This document shows positions 34,251 to 43,267 of a DNA stretch of 64,000 bases, in pieces; position 1 is the stretch's first letter, and each line of letters starts with the position of its first letter. This DNA comes from Persicitalea jodogahamensis (GTDB taxonomy: Bacteria; Bacteroidota; Bacteroidia; Cytophagales; Spirosomataceae): the NCBI RefSeq assembly GCF_014651615.1, contig NZ_BMXF01000004.1, positions 124,001 to 188,000 on the forward strand, given 5' to 3'. The notes beneath the pieces were generated by a model, which was not told the origin of the DNA, ran no database searches, and saw nothing but the letters and a program-made list of their open reading frames with translations. The position numbers were made by a program, and so were the translations under genes.

Positions 34251-35459
34251 CTAATAAAGGGCATGATCGGTTGGGATGTCCACGCTGCCCCATACTTTTT
34301 TGTTTGTCCAGTCGGCCGCAGGAGCAGACCAAAAAGGATCGCTGGCGGGCAGCCCCAGCGGCAACAATGCTGTGGCGCAAAGATAGAGGCTTCCGGTAGA
34401 AATATAGGTTTCACCGATGGCGGGCTGGTGCCCGTGGACACCGATTTGCAGCCAGCCATGGGCATCGTACGTTTCGGGACTTTCGGTAGTTCGCTGAATC
34501 ACCGCCGTAAGCGCCGAACGAACCTGCGCGGGCGCTACCTCTTTCGGAAGCTTCCGGACCAGGGCCATATTCGCCAAATGCTGAAATGCCCCGGCGCGGT
34601 AGGCGATGGAGCGACCGATGATAGGGAAAGTACCTTCAGGCGAAATGAGCCTTTCCTGAATGGCGGCGTAGCGGATCGCCCGCTTCGTCACGTCTTCCGC
34701 CATTTTTTCGTATACTTTTTCCTTGGGTACGATCGCTTCCAGAATATCGTACAGGTAGGGTTGGATCACGTAGCTATTGTAATAGTCCCAATGGAAATTG
34801 GGGCCATCGCCATAAATTCCGTCGCCTTTGTACCATTGTTCGTGCTGACGCAGGGCGTAATCGATGCGCATCCGGTCGTATTCGTACCCGTATTTGGCAA
34901 AAAACGTTTCGATCATGGCACTGAAAAGAAGCCAATTGTTGAAACCTGGCCGGATGACGCGACTGCTCAGAAAAGCTTTGACAACGTTCTCTTTCACAGA
35001 ACCTGGCACAGCTTCCCAAAGCTTTGGCGCTCTGATGAGGCCATCAGCCAGAAAAGATGCATCCACTACAGGCTGCCCTCCCTTGTTGTAGTTCATGAAA
35101 TCCCTGGCGTTGGGATTAGAGGCGTTATCAAGCGCTTTGAGGCTCAGAGCGAAGTACTTGTCCCTCATTTTCTTCTCGGCAGGATCCGAAAACTCCGTTT
35201 GGTTCAACCACGGGCTTATTCCCGCCATCAGGCGACCAAATGCTTCCAGGTGTGTATATTCCGGGCGGTCCTTGGTCTTTCCTTCGACGGGCATATTGGC
35301 TTTCAGAGTGTCATTCGCCAGATTTTCAAGAACAGGCTTTGCCAGTTTGTCCAGGTGGCTCAGCCAAATCTGACGGTCGGAAGGGGCAGGAGGCTGGAAA
35401 CTACCGAACGAAGCAACGCTGGTCAGGCCAAGGGATTTGATGAATAGTCTTCTGATCAT
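34251..35459 (-). CDS. DUF2264 domain-containing secreted protein
   Basis: A 402-aa protein. The N-terminus MIRRLFIKSLGLTSVASFGSF is a signal sequence with a twin-arginine-like start (RR at 3-4), though the full Tat consensus is not met. DUF2264 segments include THLEAFGRLMAGISPWL, NNWLLFSAMIETFF and YGDGPNFHWDYYNSYVIQPYL, plus GRSIAYRAGAFQHLA. The fold is an alpha/alpha toroid related to glycan lyases and unsaturated uronyl hydrolases; activity is not established. It is first in the operon with the MFS transporter and sulfatase, suggesting processing of a sulfated sugar. Confidence 0.9.
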   Translation of the reverse strand: MIRRLFIKSLGLTSVASFGSFQPPAPSDRQIWLSHLDKLAKPVLENLANDTLKANMPVEGKTKDRPEYTHLEAFGRLMAGISPWLNQTEFSDPAEKKMRDKYFALSLKALDNASNPNARDFMNYNKGGQPVVDASFLADGLIRAPKLWEAVPGSVKENVVKAFLSSRVIRPGFNNWLLFSAMIETFFAKYGYEYDRMRIDYALRQHEQWYKGDGIYGDGPNFHWDYYNSYVIQPYLYDILEAIVPKEKVYEKMAEDVTKRAIRYAAIQERLISPEGTFPIIGRSIAYRAGAFQHLANMALVRKLPKEVAPAQVRSALTAVIQRTTESPETYDAHGWLQIGVHGHQPAIGETYISTGSLYLCATALLPLGLPASDPFWSAPAADWTNKKVWGSVDIPTDHALY

Positions 35460-35597
35460 TGGGTCAAGAGTAAAAGTGAAAGCAGTGCTTCCGGGAATAA
35501 ACTAAGCTAATAGAGTCAGGAGCGGGCGAAATATACCTGAGTTTCCCTATCCCGGACCGATATCTTCCCAAGCCTGTTTTCCACTGAATTAATATAA

Positions 35598-35744
35598 ACG
35601 CTTACTAATCTTCTCACAATCAATTACATTCAGGCGGTTCCTCTGCCTGAACATGACGGATGGTTCCGGATTGGAATCGGCAACGGTTCGTGCCGCTTCG
35701 ATAACAAGTACTTTGAAGCCGATACGATCTGGCAGGGCCCCTAG
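35598..35744 (+). pseudogene. coding remnant without a start, family not recognised
   Basis: Between the DUF2264 and fbp genes, one + frame reads 48 codons of convincing protein sequence (YIQAVPLPEHDGWFRIGIGN, then FDNKYFEADTIWQGP) to TAG 35742-35744. There is no start codon, and a stop (TAA) lies directly upstream. It looks like the 3' end of a deleted gene, perhaps an enzyme or lectin-like protein. The rest of the 403-bp gap (35460-35862) holds only a candidate fbp terminator. Confidence 0.4.
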
Positions 35745-35792
35745 CCTAAAAAGTCGTGTGCATGACTGAAAACTACCAAGGCAGGCTATGGT

Positions 35793-35854
35793 ATTAAAAT
35801 CAAGAAGGCGGGATAGTTGTCCTGGACCGGATAGCACGCACCATTACCCGCCTT
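35793..35854 (-). terminator. candidate terminator after fbp
   Basis: On the minus strand, AAGGCGGG and CCCGCCTT (arms at 35847-35854 and 35805-35812) enclose a 34-nt loop and are followed by CTTGATTTTAAT. It lies 8 nt beyond the fbp stop. The loop is long, so confidence is moderate. Confidence 0.4.
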
Positions 35855-35862
35855 AAAGAAGA

Positions 35863-36876
35863 CTAACCTTTGATATATTCCATTAACTCTTCCACCATCT
35901 TGGGTGCGCCTATGTAAAAAGGTGTGCGCTGGTGCATGGAAGCGGGTTTAATATTCAAAATAGCTTCCGTGTCGTTCACTGCCAGGCAGCCCGTTACACC
36001 CGCGATAAATGCCAGTGGATAACACTCGTACAGCAAACGCAGTTTGCCATTTGGATTTTTAGGGGTAGAAGGGTAGAGGTATATTCCACCCTTTAAGAGA
36101 TTGCGGTGGAAATCAGCCACCAGCGAGCCAATATACCGGGCCGAATACTGACGTTCGCGGCAGGAGGCCAGATATTTGCTGATCGGTTCGCTGAAATCGT
36201 TCAGATTCCCGTCGTTGTAAGAATAAATGCTGCCGTCTTTGGGACTCTTGATATCAGGGTGTGAAAGAATAAATTCACCAAGTGAATTATCGTAAGTAAA
36301 GCCATTGACGCTATGGCCGGTGGTGTAGACCAGCATGGTGGAGGATCCGAACAGGATATAGCCCGCCGCTACCTGCTCCTGACCGCCCTGCATGAAATCG
36401 TCGAATGTCGGCTCGGTGCCAATCGGCGAAATGCGACGGTAAATGGAGAAAATGGTACCTATCGAGACATTGACATCAATGTTGGAGGAGCCATCGAGCG
36501 GATCAATGGCTACCACGTACTTTCCGTTGTTGTTTCCCGTAAAAATAATGCCCTCCTCTTCCTCTGAAATCAGGGCGCAGACTTCACCGCCAAAAGTAAG
36601 CGCCCGGCGAAAACGTACATCGGCAATTACATCCAGCTTCTGTTGGTTTTCGCCCTGAACGTTTTCCTGTCCCATTTCTCCGGTCAGATCAATGAGTCCG
36701 GCCCGGTTGACCTCCCGGTGAACGATTTTCCCGGCCAGAGCAATATCGCGGAGTAGTTGGGACAGCTCGCCCGTTGCGAAGGCAAAAGCATACTGACGAT
36801 GCATGATATACCGGTCGAGTGTGGTACCGACGGGCAATACCATCGGGTGCGGGTGGTTTTCTTTCTGACTCAACAT
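35863..36876 (-). CDS. fbp: fructose-1,6-bisphosphatase class I
   Basis: A 337-aa cytosolic enzyme removing the 1-phosphate of fructose-1,6-bisphosphate in gluconeogenesis. The metal-binding signature [12 protein letters not shown] is intact, with [10 protein letters not shown] before it, and [14 protein letters not shown] in the C-terminal half. Its length is normal for the family. Single-gene unit, not linked to the surrounding sugar loci except in general metabolism. Confidence 0.96.
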   Translation of the reverse strand: MLSQKENHPHPMVLPVGTTLDRYIMHRQYAFAFATGELSQLLRDIALAGKIVHREVNRAGLIDLTGEMGQENVQGENQQKLDVIADVRFRRALTFGGEVCALISEEEEGIIFTGNNNGKYVVAIDPLDGSSNIDVNVSIGTIFSIYRRISPIGTEPTFDDFMQGGQEQVAAGYILFGSSTMLVYTTGHSVNGFTYDNSLGEFILSHPDIKSPKDGSIYSYNDGNLNDFSEPISKYLASCRERQYSARYIGSLVADFHRNLLKGGIYLYPSTPKNPNGKLRLLYECYPLAFIAGVTGCLAVNDTEAILNIKPASMHQRTPFYIGAPKMVEELMEYIKG

Positions 36877-37054
36877 GTGGTGAGGGCTAATTGCGGTAAA
36901 TGAGATTTGACAAAATGGTAACGATGGCCGAATTTCTCAATGGGGAGGCTCCCGACCTTTCGGGCAATAAAGTCAAATTTCATCTTTTGGTACTGCTTTT
37001 AGCGTAAATATTAGTCACACTTGCTTACATTCATCTTTCCAAACCCCTTTTTTT

Positions 37055-37864
37055 ATGAAACTACGCATATTCGCTCTCATTTTCATTTCGACCGCCTCAA
37101 TCGCGCTGGCTCACGAATTCTGGATTGTTCCCGAAGACTTTTTTCCTGAATTGGGAAAAAAATTGAATTGGAAAATTCAGGTCGGGGAGGACTACATGGG
37201 GGAGCGTTGGGGTGGTGGAAGTCGCCGGATTGAGCGGTTACGTTTGTTTACCGCAAATGGGCAGGAAGACCTGACCGGTACTATCGAGCAAAGTGATCAG
37301 CAGGTGGAGGCGCCCGCGTTCACCCTTGAAAAATCCGGAACGCAAATGTTGGTGCTGGAAACGAATAACTCTTTTATTGAATTGGAACCTGTCAAGTTTG
37401 AGGCGTATCTCAAAGAAGACGGGCTCCAACTGGCCCTGGATTATCGCCAGAAAAACAATGAGCAGCAAAAGGTCGGGCGCGAATTCTACCGCCGCTGTGC
37501 CAAGACTATTATTCAGGTAGGTGAACAAAAAAACGGCCTGCCCACCAAACCGACTGGGCTGGATCTGGATATCATCCCGCTTCAGAATCCCTACGCCATG
37601 AAGCGCAACTCTGCACTTACCTGCCGTATATTATACAATCAAAAACCCCTCGCCAACGCAATGGTGCGTTGCTGGCGGCGCGTGAATGGCAAAACGGAGG
37701 TAGAATTCCAGCAGACTGATTCAAAAGGCGAGGCTACTTTTGAATTAACTAAAAAAGGCAAAGCAGCCTATATGCTCAGCAGCGTGCACATGGTGCGGCT
37801 GGCGGACAGCGACAAAGCGGATTGGCAGAGTCTGTGGGGGAGCGTGACATTTGGGATGAAGTGA
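37055..37864 (+). CDS. DUF4198 domain-containing exported protein
   Basis: A 269-aa protein with a signal peptide (MKLRIFALIFISTASIALA) and, right after cleavage, HEFWIVPEDFFPELGKK. A His close to the mature N-terminus is typical of DUF4198/NikM-like proteins linked to metal uptake. The second half contains an Ig-like domain (LTCRILYNQKPLANAMVRCW). The metal-uptake role is known for some relatives only. It converges on the DUF1080 gene with a 10-nt gap; no transporter genes are adjacent. Confidence 0.85.
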   Translation: MKLRIFALIFISTASIALAHEFWIVPEDFFPELGKKLNWKIQVGEDYMGERWGGGSRRIERLRLFTANGQEDLTGTIEQSDQQVEAPAFTLEKSGTQMLVLETNNSFIELEPVKFEAYLKEDGLQLALDYRQKNNEQQKVGREFYRRCAKTIIQVGEQKNGLPTKPTGLDLDIIPLQNPYAMKRNSALTCRILYNQKPLANAMVRCWRRVNGKTEVEFQQTDSKGEATFELTKKGKAAYMLSSVHMVRLADSDKADWQSLWGSVTFGMK

Positions 37865-37874
37865 TTCAAACTTC

Positions 37875-38600
37875 TTACTCCACCAACGGTGCGGTCTGCT
37901 CCGCCGATGTTACACCCGCCGGCAATTCCAGAATCCTGATGTTTCGGAAATGGATCTCCGCTCCTTCGGCTTCCAGGCAGATATAGCCCTTTTTGCGCTC
38001 CGAAGCCCGCAATCCGTTCACGAACTTGCCATTGACGGATAGTTTTACCGTACCGTCCACGCAAACTACCACGTATTTGTTCCACTCCCCTTTGCCACGG
38101 CAACGCTTTTCAAGAGACTTGCTCCGGGGACCGCGCGGATTGTCAGGGATGGCGGTCATGCCCATCGTCGGGAACAGCTCACCGTGGACGTAGGCGTCGG
38201 TTTGGTTGTGGATAACGGCCCATTGAAGTTCCAGCATCTGGACTTCGATGGCTTTGGTGAGTGGATTGTCGCCAAACGGGGTTCCCTCACTCCACACGAA
38301 CACGCCGGAGTTGCCCCCGGCTTCCATGTGTTTCCATTCTATTTCCAGGATAAAATTTTCGTATTGCCGGTCCGTGCGCATCACGCCAATTGGTTTTCCT
38401 GTACTGATAAGTACCCCTTTTTTGACTTTCCAGGTGTCTTCGGCGGTGTTCACGTTCACCCAGCCGTTCAGGTTCTTGCCGTTGAATAGTCGTCTGAATG
38501 ACAGTGCGTCGAATTCCGATTGGCCGAATGTCGCTGCCGTTGCCAGCAGGAATGAACTCAGTACCAGTGCGATTCTGATCGCGTGAATAGAATAGGGCAT
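37875..38600 (-). CDS. DUF1080 (3-keto-disaccharide hydrolase domain) secreted protein
   Basis: A 241-aa protein from ATG 38600, where the signal peptide begins ([20 protein letters not shown]); the open frame reaches 38714. The concanavalin-like jelly roll has [35 protein letters not shown] and [18 protein letters not shown], matching DUF1080. Some members hydrolyse 3-keto-glycosides; others may only bind glycans. Such an activity would fit the sugar-oxidizing enzymes at 750 and 10144, but it is 25 kb away and that link is speculation. Confidence 0.92.
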   Translation of the reverse strand: MPYSIHAIRIALVLSSFLLATAATFGQSEFDALSFRRLFNGKNLNGWVNVNTAEDTWKVKKGVLISTGKPIGVMRTDRQYENFILEIEWKHMEAGGNSGVFVWSEGTPFGDNPLTKAIEVQMLELQWAVIHNQTDAYVHGELFPTMGMTAIPDNPRGPRSKSLEKRCRGKGEWNKYVVVCVDGTVKLSVNGKFVNGLRASERKKGYICLEAEGAEIHFRNIRILELPAGVTSAEQTAPLVE

Positions 38601-38769
38601 AGCGGATTTTGTGATATGACTGGGAAGGCCAACGATGAGATGCTGACAAGAAGGTGATTTATTTTCAAAAAGGGAGTATGACCCGGTGGTTGTTCTCTTT
38701 GTTTTGTAAGTCAAACTTCTGAAATAAAGGTGATTATCGGTTACCTAATTCCTGATCAGCAAACTACCT

Positions 38770-39405
38770 ATGCTGCCTATGAACGAAATTTTAAGCCAAC
38801 CTTTCAATATGCCAATAACGAATGATCTCACCCAGGACCAGGATAATTCGGAGGATTCTGACAGAGAACTTTGGCGCGACATGCTCCAAGGAAACATGGT
38901 GGCATTCGAGCGACTGATGCATACCCAATACCGGTTTTTATACCACTACGGACTTAAATTTACCAGTGATCAGGAGTTTGTTAAAGACACTGTTCAGGAT
39001 CTGTTCATGCATGTGTGGGAACGCCGCGAAAGTTTGAATGCCGACATTCCTCCTAAGCCCTACTTGATGGCATCGTTGCGGCGGATGATGAACCGGACCC
39101 AACAAAAAAACACTACGGTATTGGACCCTTCGGCGGAGCCGTCCAATAACCCTTTGCTACGTATAGAATTCTCAGTGGAGAAAAACTATATCCGACGCGA
39201 ATCCGCCCGCGTACTTAGCCAGCGTCTTAAAATGCTCCTCGACGAACTGCCACTACGGCAGAAAGAAGTAATCTACCTGAAATACTACCAAGAACTCAGC
39301 CGATCCCAAATCGCGATGGTAATGGATGTCGCTCCTCAGACGGTATCCAATCTGCTCCAAATGGCGCTGAAAAAACTTAAAAAATATTGGGAAGATGAAT
39401 TTTAA
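38770..39405 (+). CDS. ECF-type RNA polymerase sigma factor
   Basis: A 211-aa protein. Region 2 spans about residues 45-110 (FERLMHTQYRFLYHYGLKF, VKDTVQDLFMHVWERR). Region 4 is at about 150-205 (LLDELPLRQKEVIYLKYYQ, then a helix-turn-helix ending VSNLLQMALKKLKKYW). It belongs to the Bacteroidota ECF group that works with FecR-like anti-sigmas to control SusC/D genes. The likely partner is the mini FecR-like protein at 39557. An unusually long N-terminal tail (about 35 aa, Asp/Gln rich) precedes region 2; internal ATGs at 38779 and 38809 are alternative starts. Confidence 0.93.
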   Translation: MLPMNEILSQPFNMPITNDLTQDQDNSEDSDRELWRDMLQGNMVAFERLMHTQYRFLYHYGLKFTSDQEFVKDTVQDLFMHVWERRESLNADIPPKPYLMASLRRMMNRTQQKNTTVLDPSAEPSNNPLLRIEFSVEKNYIRRESARVLSQRLKMLLDELPLRQKEVIYLKYYQELSRSQIAMVMDVAPQTVSNLLQMALKKLKKYWEDEF

Positions 39406-39556
39406 GTCTCTTCGATAGAGTCAATCAATTGTTTTATTTCCAATATTTTAGAGTACTTCCTGTGCTCTAAATCCTATCTATTCAAAAAAAAGTTTTAAAT
39501 GTAATGGTATCGGTCGTTCGGTTTCGTCTATATAAAGGCAGAACCATTATAACTGC

Positions 39557-39802
39557 ATGAATCATTACAGTCACTTCTGCGCCGAGGATTTCGTTTGGGA
39601 CGAAGCATTCCGGCAGTGGATTTTGGCTCCGACCCGCGAAAACTACCGCATGTGGAGCAACTGGCTGGAAGAAAATCCCGAAATGACAGAGTCCGTACAA
39701 CTGGCACGAGACATAGTGCTGTCCCTGCATTGCCGGGGGCCAACCCTGACCGATTTCGAAGTCGAAATTGAAGTGCAAAAAACCATAGACCGCCTTTCCT
39801 GA
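39557..39802 (+). CDS. 81-aa FecR-like mini anti-sigma protein (cytoplasmic domain only)
   Basis: It is homologous by eye to the first 80 residues of the full FecR at 57378: FCAEDFVWDEAFRQWI here against FTAEDFIRDESFRDWV there, then WLEENPEMTESVQLARDIV against the corresponding stretch. It ends with TGA at 39800-39802. It has no membrane segment and no periplasmic FecR or DUF4974 domains. The 136 nt to the next gene encode no continuation in any frame, so it is not a simple frameshift. It lies between an ECF sigma gene and two STN-less SusC/D pairs. Inference: it binds the sigma factor but cannot receive a signal through a membrane domain. Confidence 0.75.
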   Translation: MNHYSHFCAEDFVWDEAFRQWILAPTRENYRMWSNWLEENPEMTESVQLARDIVLSLHCRGPTLTDFEVEIEVQKTIDRLS

Positions 39803-39844
39803 ACTACACTGCTAAAACTGATTTATCAACCATAAACCCCAATC

Positions 39845-39861
39845 CCATGTAAACAAAAAAA
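39845..39861 (+). promoter_or_regulatory. ATGTAAA(C/G)A7 element upstream of susC (copy 1)
   Basis: CCATGTAAACAAAAAAA lies 78 nt before the susC start. A near copy (CTATGTAAAGAAAAAAAA) is at 45430-45447 before the second susC. The element contains a minimal start-stop ORF (ATG-TAA). It could be leader RNA or a promoter-proximal tract; no role is proven. Confidence 0.35.
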
Positions 39862-39938
39862 TATATAACCGCTGTCTGGGTTTTGGCATACTTAGTCAGT
39901 TTTGCATTTAACCGCCCATAACCTACAACCTAAAGGAC

Positions 39939-42900
39939 ATGATTATGACAAAACAAGTACAACTTCAAAACGTACTGCAAAAGCTACTCCGCACGACGGC
40001 CCTGCCGCTTGTGCTGGCGCTGTTTGTAGTAGGAGCGACTTTGCCAACGCAGGCCGTGGCCCAAGACCGCATCGTGCGCGGAACCGTTACCGACACCGAG
40101 GGGCAGGTTTTGCCCGGCGTGAGTGTAGTGGTGAAAAGTACCACGCGCGGAACTACCACCGATGGCGAAGGAAAATACCAAATCAGTATACCTGGCAACT
40201 CTACTACGCTAGTATTTAGCTTTGTGGGTTACGGCTCGATTGAGGAATTGGTGGGTACGCGAAGCACTATCAGCCCTCAATTAACCATCGAAGATAAAGT
40301 CCTCAATGAAGTAGTGGTGGTGGGGTATGGTACACAGCAGAAGGTAAACCTCACGGGTTCCGTGGGGGTGGCCGGAGCTGAACGCCTCGAAAACCGTCCG
40401 ATCGCCAACGCGGGTGAAGGCCTGCAGGGCGTGATTCCCAATTTGAATGTTCAGGTTCGCAACGGTGACCCGTCGCAGGCTACGCAATTCAATATCCGGG
40501 GTTATGAGTCGATTAACGGTGGGTCGCCCCTGATACTGGTGGACAATGTACCGATGGATATCAACCGCATCAACCCCAATGACATCGAAAGTGTCTCGGT
40601 TTTGAAAGATGCTTCTGCCGCTGCTGTGTACGGAGCGCGGGCCGCCTTCGGGGTGGTACTTATCACGACTAAAAAAGGAAAAGCGGGCAAGGTGAGTGTA
40701 AATTTCAGCACTCAACTCTCGCTGGCCAAGCCCATCCTGAACATTGATCCGGTTACCGATCCCTATGAGTTTGTGACGGCCCGGAACCTGGCCACCATTC
40801 GCACGAACGGTGCTCCCGCCTATGATCCTGACTTTGTAGCTGCCACCAAAAGGTACTCCGAGAATCCTACGCTGGAAAATACCTGGGGCGTGGTGAATGG
40901 TCAGCTGCAGTTTTATGGCTATAACAACTACACGAACAGGCTCTTGACCGACTACGCACCCACCGACCAGCAGGATCTGTCGATTTCTGGCGGTAGCGAA
41001 AAAGCGCGGTTCCTGGTTTCATTGGGACGTTTCAGCAAGGACGGATACCTCCGTCAGAACAACGAAAAATTCAAGCGGTACAACTTGATGGCTAAGGCTG
41101 ATTTCCAGGTCAATAAGTGGTTGAACCTTGATACTAAGGTAGTTTTCAACTCGCAAAATTCCGACAAGCCTTTCTTTTACAACTGGGATGTGAACATCAA
41201 CTCATTTGCCAGAGTGAATCCGCTCAATCCCATTCAGTTTCCTGATCTTCCCTTCTACCAGACTCCGGGCGACCGCGAGCAGTATGAGCAGTACATTGGC
41301 ATGTACAACGATCAGGTTAATTTCTTGCCTTATCTGGAGCAGGGAGGTCGATCGACCTTTACGAAAAACGATGTGTGGCTGACTCAGGGAGCTACCCTCA
41401 CGCCCTTCAAAGGGTTGACGATCAAGGGGAATTTCTCCTACAACATCTACAATGAGATGGCGAAGGATGTAAAAAGCAAGATCAATGTAATGAATAGTTT
41501 CGATTTGAATAACCCGAATCCGATCTCGAACGGATTCAGTGGCGACGACTGGATCGAAAACGATAATCGTTACAATCAGTACTACGTTATGAATGCCTAC
41601 GCCCAGTACGACTTGCCTACTTTTGGCAAAAACAATATCTCGGCGATGGTGGGCTTCAACCAGGAACTTGGCCAAAATCGTCGGGTTGTTGCGTTGGCCC
41701 GACAATTGATTACCCCTTTGATCCAGGATATCAGTGCTACCACGGGCGTGCAGCAAACGGGCGGCGGCGAATCGCACGTATCGCTGCGTGGCGTATTCTA
41801 TCGCTTGACGTACAACTACGATGATCGCTACCTGCTGGAGGCCAATGGGCGTTATGATGGCTCTTCCCGTTTTCCCCAGGATAGTCGCTTCGGTTTCTTC
41901 CCCTCGTTCTCGGCGGGCTGGAGAATCAGCGAGGAGAACTTCATGTCAGGTACCAACAGCTGGTTGGACAACCTGAAAATTCGTGCTTCCTACGGTACTT
42001 TGGGCAATCAAACCATTCAGAATCCTAATGGCAGTCAAAATTACTATCCTTATATTTCAACGATGGGTACAGGAACATCGTCCTACATGCTCAATGACGG
42101 CCGGATCCCTTACGTATCGGCAGCCGGACTGGTAAGTCCGTCGCTCACCTGGGAGTCGGTGACTTCTCAGAACCTGGGTTTCGATATTACGCTGTTAAGA
42201 AGCCGCCTGGATATGTCATTCGATATGTACCACCGCGACACTAAAGATATGTTGATGAACGTATCGTATCCCGTACTGCTGGGAACTGGTGCACCCAAAG
42301 AAAATGCGGCGGATCTTCGTACAAGTGGCTGGGAATTGTCTCTTACCTGGCGTGACAAAATTAAGACCGATTGGAGTTATGACGTGACGCTTGCTCTGGC
42401 CGATGCCCAGGCTACCATTACGAAGTTTGAAAATCCTACCAATGCCTTGCCCTCTGGTGATCGTTACTACGTAGGTCAAAAATTGGGTGAGATCTGGGGC
42501 TACGAAACCGAAGGTATATTCCAAACGGACGATGAAGTAGCCAATCATGCTGATCAGTCGCGCCTTGGCAATGGCTGGCAGGCAGGTGATATTAAATATG
42601 CCGACCTGAACGGTGACGGAGAAATCAGCCCCGGTAATGGTACTCTGGACGATCCCGGTGACCGCCGCATCATCGGTAACGAGACACCCCGCCTAAGCTT
42701 CGGGATCAACACCCGGCTGGCCTGGAAGGGCATCTCGCTTACTGCCTTCTTCCAGGGAATCGGTAAAGTCGATTATCTCCCCGGCAATGGCAACTGGACG
42801 TGGTTCTACCCCTTCAATGCGGGACACGTAGAGCGGTACTTTATCACTGATAGCTGGACGCCTGAGAATCCGAACGCCTATTTTCCTGCGGCCCACATCT

Positions 42901-43172
42901 CGACCAACGACAAAAAGAACATTCAAGGGCAGACCCGCTTTTTGCAGAACGCCGCCTACGTTCGGGCCAAGAATATCACCCTGGCCTACGAACTGCCTAG
43001 CAAACTGCTCAGCCGGGTTGGTATGAGTCGGGCGCAGATATTCGTTGCAGGCATGAACCTGTTTGAGTTTTCCAAGATTCGCAAGCCTCTCGACCCCGAA
43101 AGTATCCGTACGACCCGCATTGAGTATCCCATGCAGCGGATCGGTACTTTGGGAATCAATGTGTCATTTTAG
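39939..43172 (+). CDS. SusC/RagA-family TonB-dependent transporter (STN-less), tandem copy 1
   Basis: A 1077-aa outer-membrane protein. A signal peptide (to about residue 42, ending AVAQ) leads directly into a carboxypeptidase-D-like regulatory domain (about 45-118, GTVTDTEGQVLPGVSVVVK). This is followed by the linker VLNEVVVVGYGTQQ, the plug (LKDASAAAVYGARAAFGVV) and a 22-strand barrel ending in GTLGINVSF. It imports oligosaccharides with its SusD (43268). It lacks the N-terminal STN domain that relays signals to FecR proteins. It is closely similar along its length to the copy at 45573. Confidence 0.96.
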   Translation: MIMTKQVQLQNVLQKLLRTTALPLVLALFVVGATLPTQAVAQDRIVRGTVTDTEGQVLPGVSVVVKSTTRGTTTDGEGKYQISIPGNSTTLVFSFVGYGSIEELVGTRSTISPQLTIEDKVLNEVVVVGYGTQQKVNLTGSVGVAGAERLENRPIANAGEGLQGVIPNLNVQVRNGDPSQATQFNIRGYESINGGSPLILVDNVPMDINRINPNDIESVSVLKDASAAAVYGARAAFGVVLITTKKGKAGKVSVNFSTQLSLAKPILNIDPVTDPYEFVTARNLATIRTNGAPAYDPDFVAATKRYSENPTLENTWGVVNGQLQFYGYNNYTNRLLTDYAPTDQQDLSISGGSEKARFLVSLGRFSKDGYLRQNNEKFKRYNLMAKADFQVNKWLNLDTKVVFNSQNSDKPFFYNWDVNINSFARVNPLNPIQFPDLPFYQTPGDREQYEQYIGMYNDQVNFLPYLEQGGRSTFTKNDVWLTQGATLTPFKGLTIKGNFSYNIYNEMAKDVKSKINVMNSFDLNNPNPISNGFSGDDWIENDNRYNQYYVMNAYAQYDLPTFGKNNISAMVGFNQELGQNRRVVALARQLITPLIQDISATTGVQQTGGGESHVSLRGVFYRLTYNYDDRYLLEANGRYDGSSRFPQDSRFGFFPSFSAGWRISEENFMSGTNSWLDNLKIRASYGTLGNQTIQNPNGSQNYYPYISTMGTGTSSYMLNDGRIPYVSAAGLVSPSLTWESVTSQNLGFDITLLRSRLDMSFDMYHRDTKDMLMNVSYPVLLGTGAPKENAADLRTSGWELSLTWRDKIKTDWSYDVTLALADAQATITKFENPTNALPSGDRYYVGQKLGEIWGYETEGIFQTDDEVANHADQSRLGNGWQAGDIKYADLNGDGEISPGNGTLDDPGDRRIIGNETPRLSFGINTRLAWKGISLTAFFQGIGKVDYLPGNGNWTWFYPFNAGHVERYFITDSWTPENPNAYFPAAHISTNDKKNIQGQTRFLQNAAYVRAKNITLAYELPSKLLSRVGMSRAQIFVAGMNLFEFSKIRKPLDPESIRTTRIEYPMQRIGTLGINVSF

Positions 43173-43267
43173 TAGAAGGCAGTCGGCTGTCGGCAATCGG
43201 CTGTTGGCTTTACGCTGACCTATGATTGCTGACAGCTTCCACAGATGAATCATTTAAAATATATAAT

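Noticed and set aside
34263-35447. 394-aa open frame on + opposite the DUF2264 gene
   Set aside because: It mirrors a well-supported gene, has no family features and its composition is typical of an antisense shadow.
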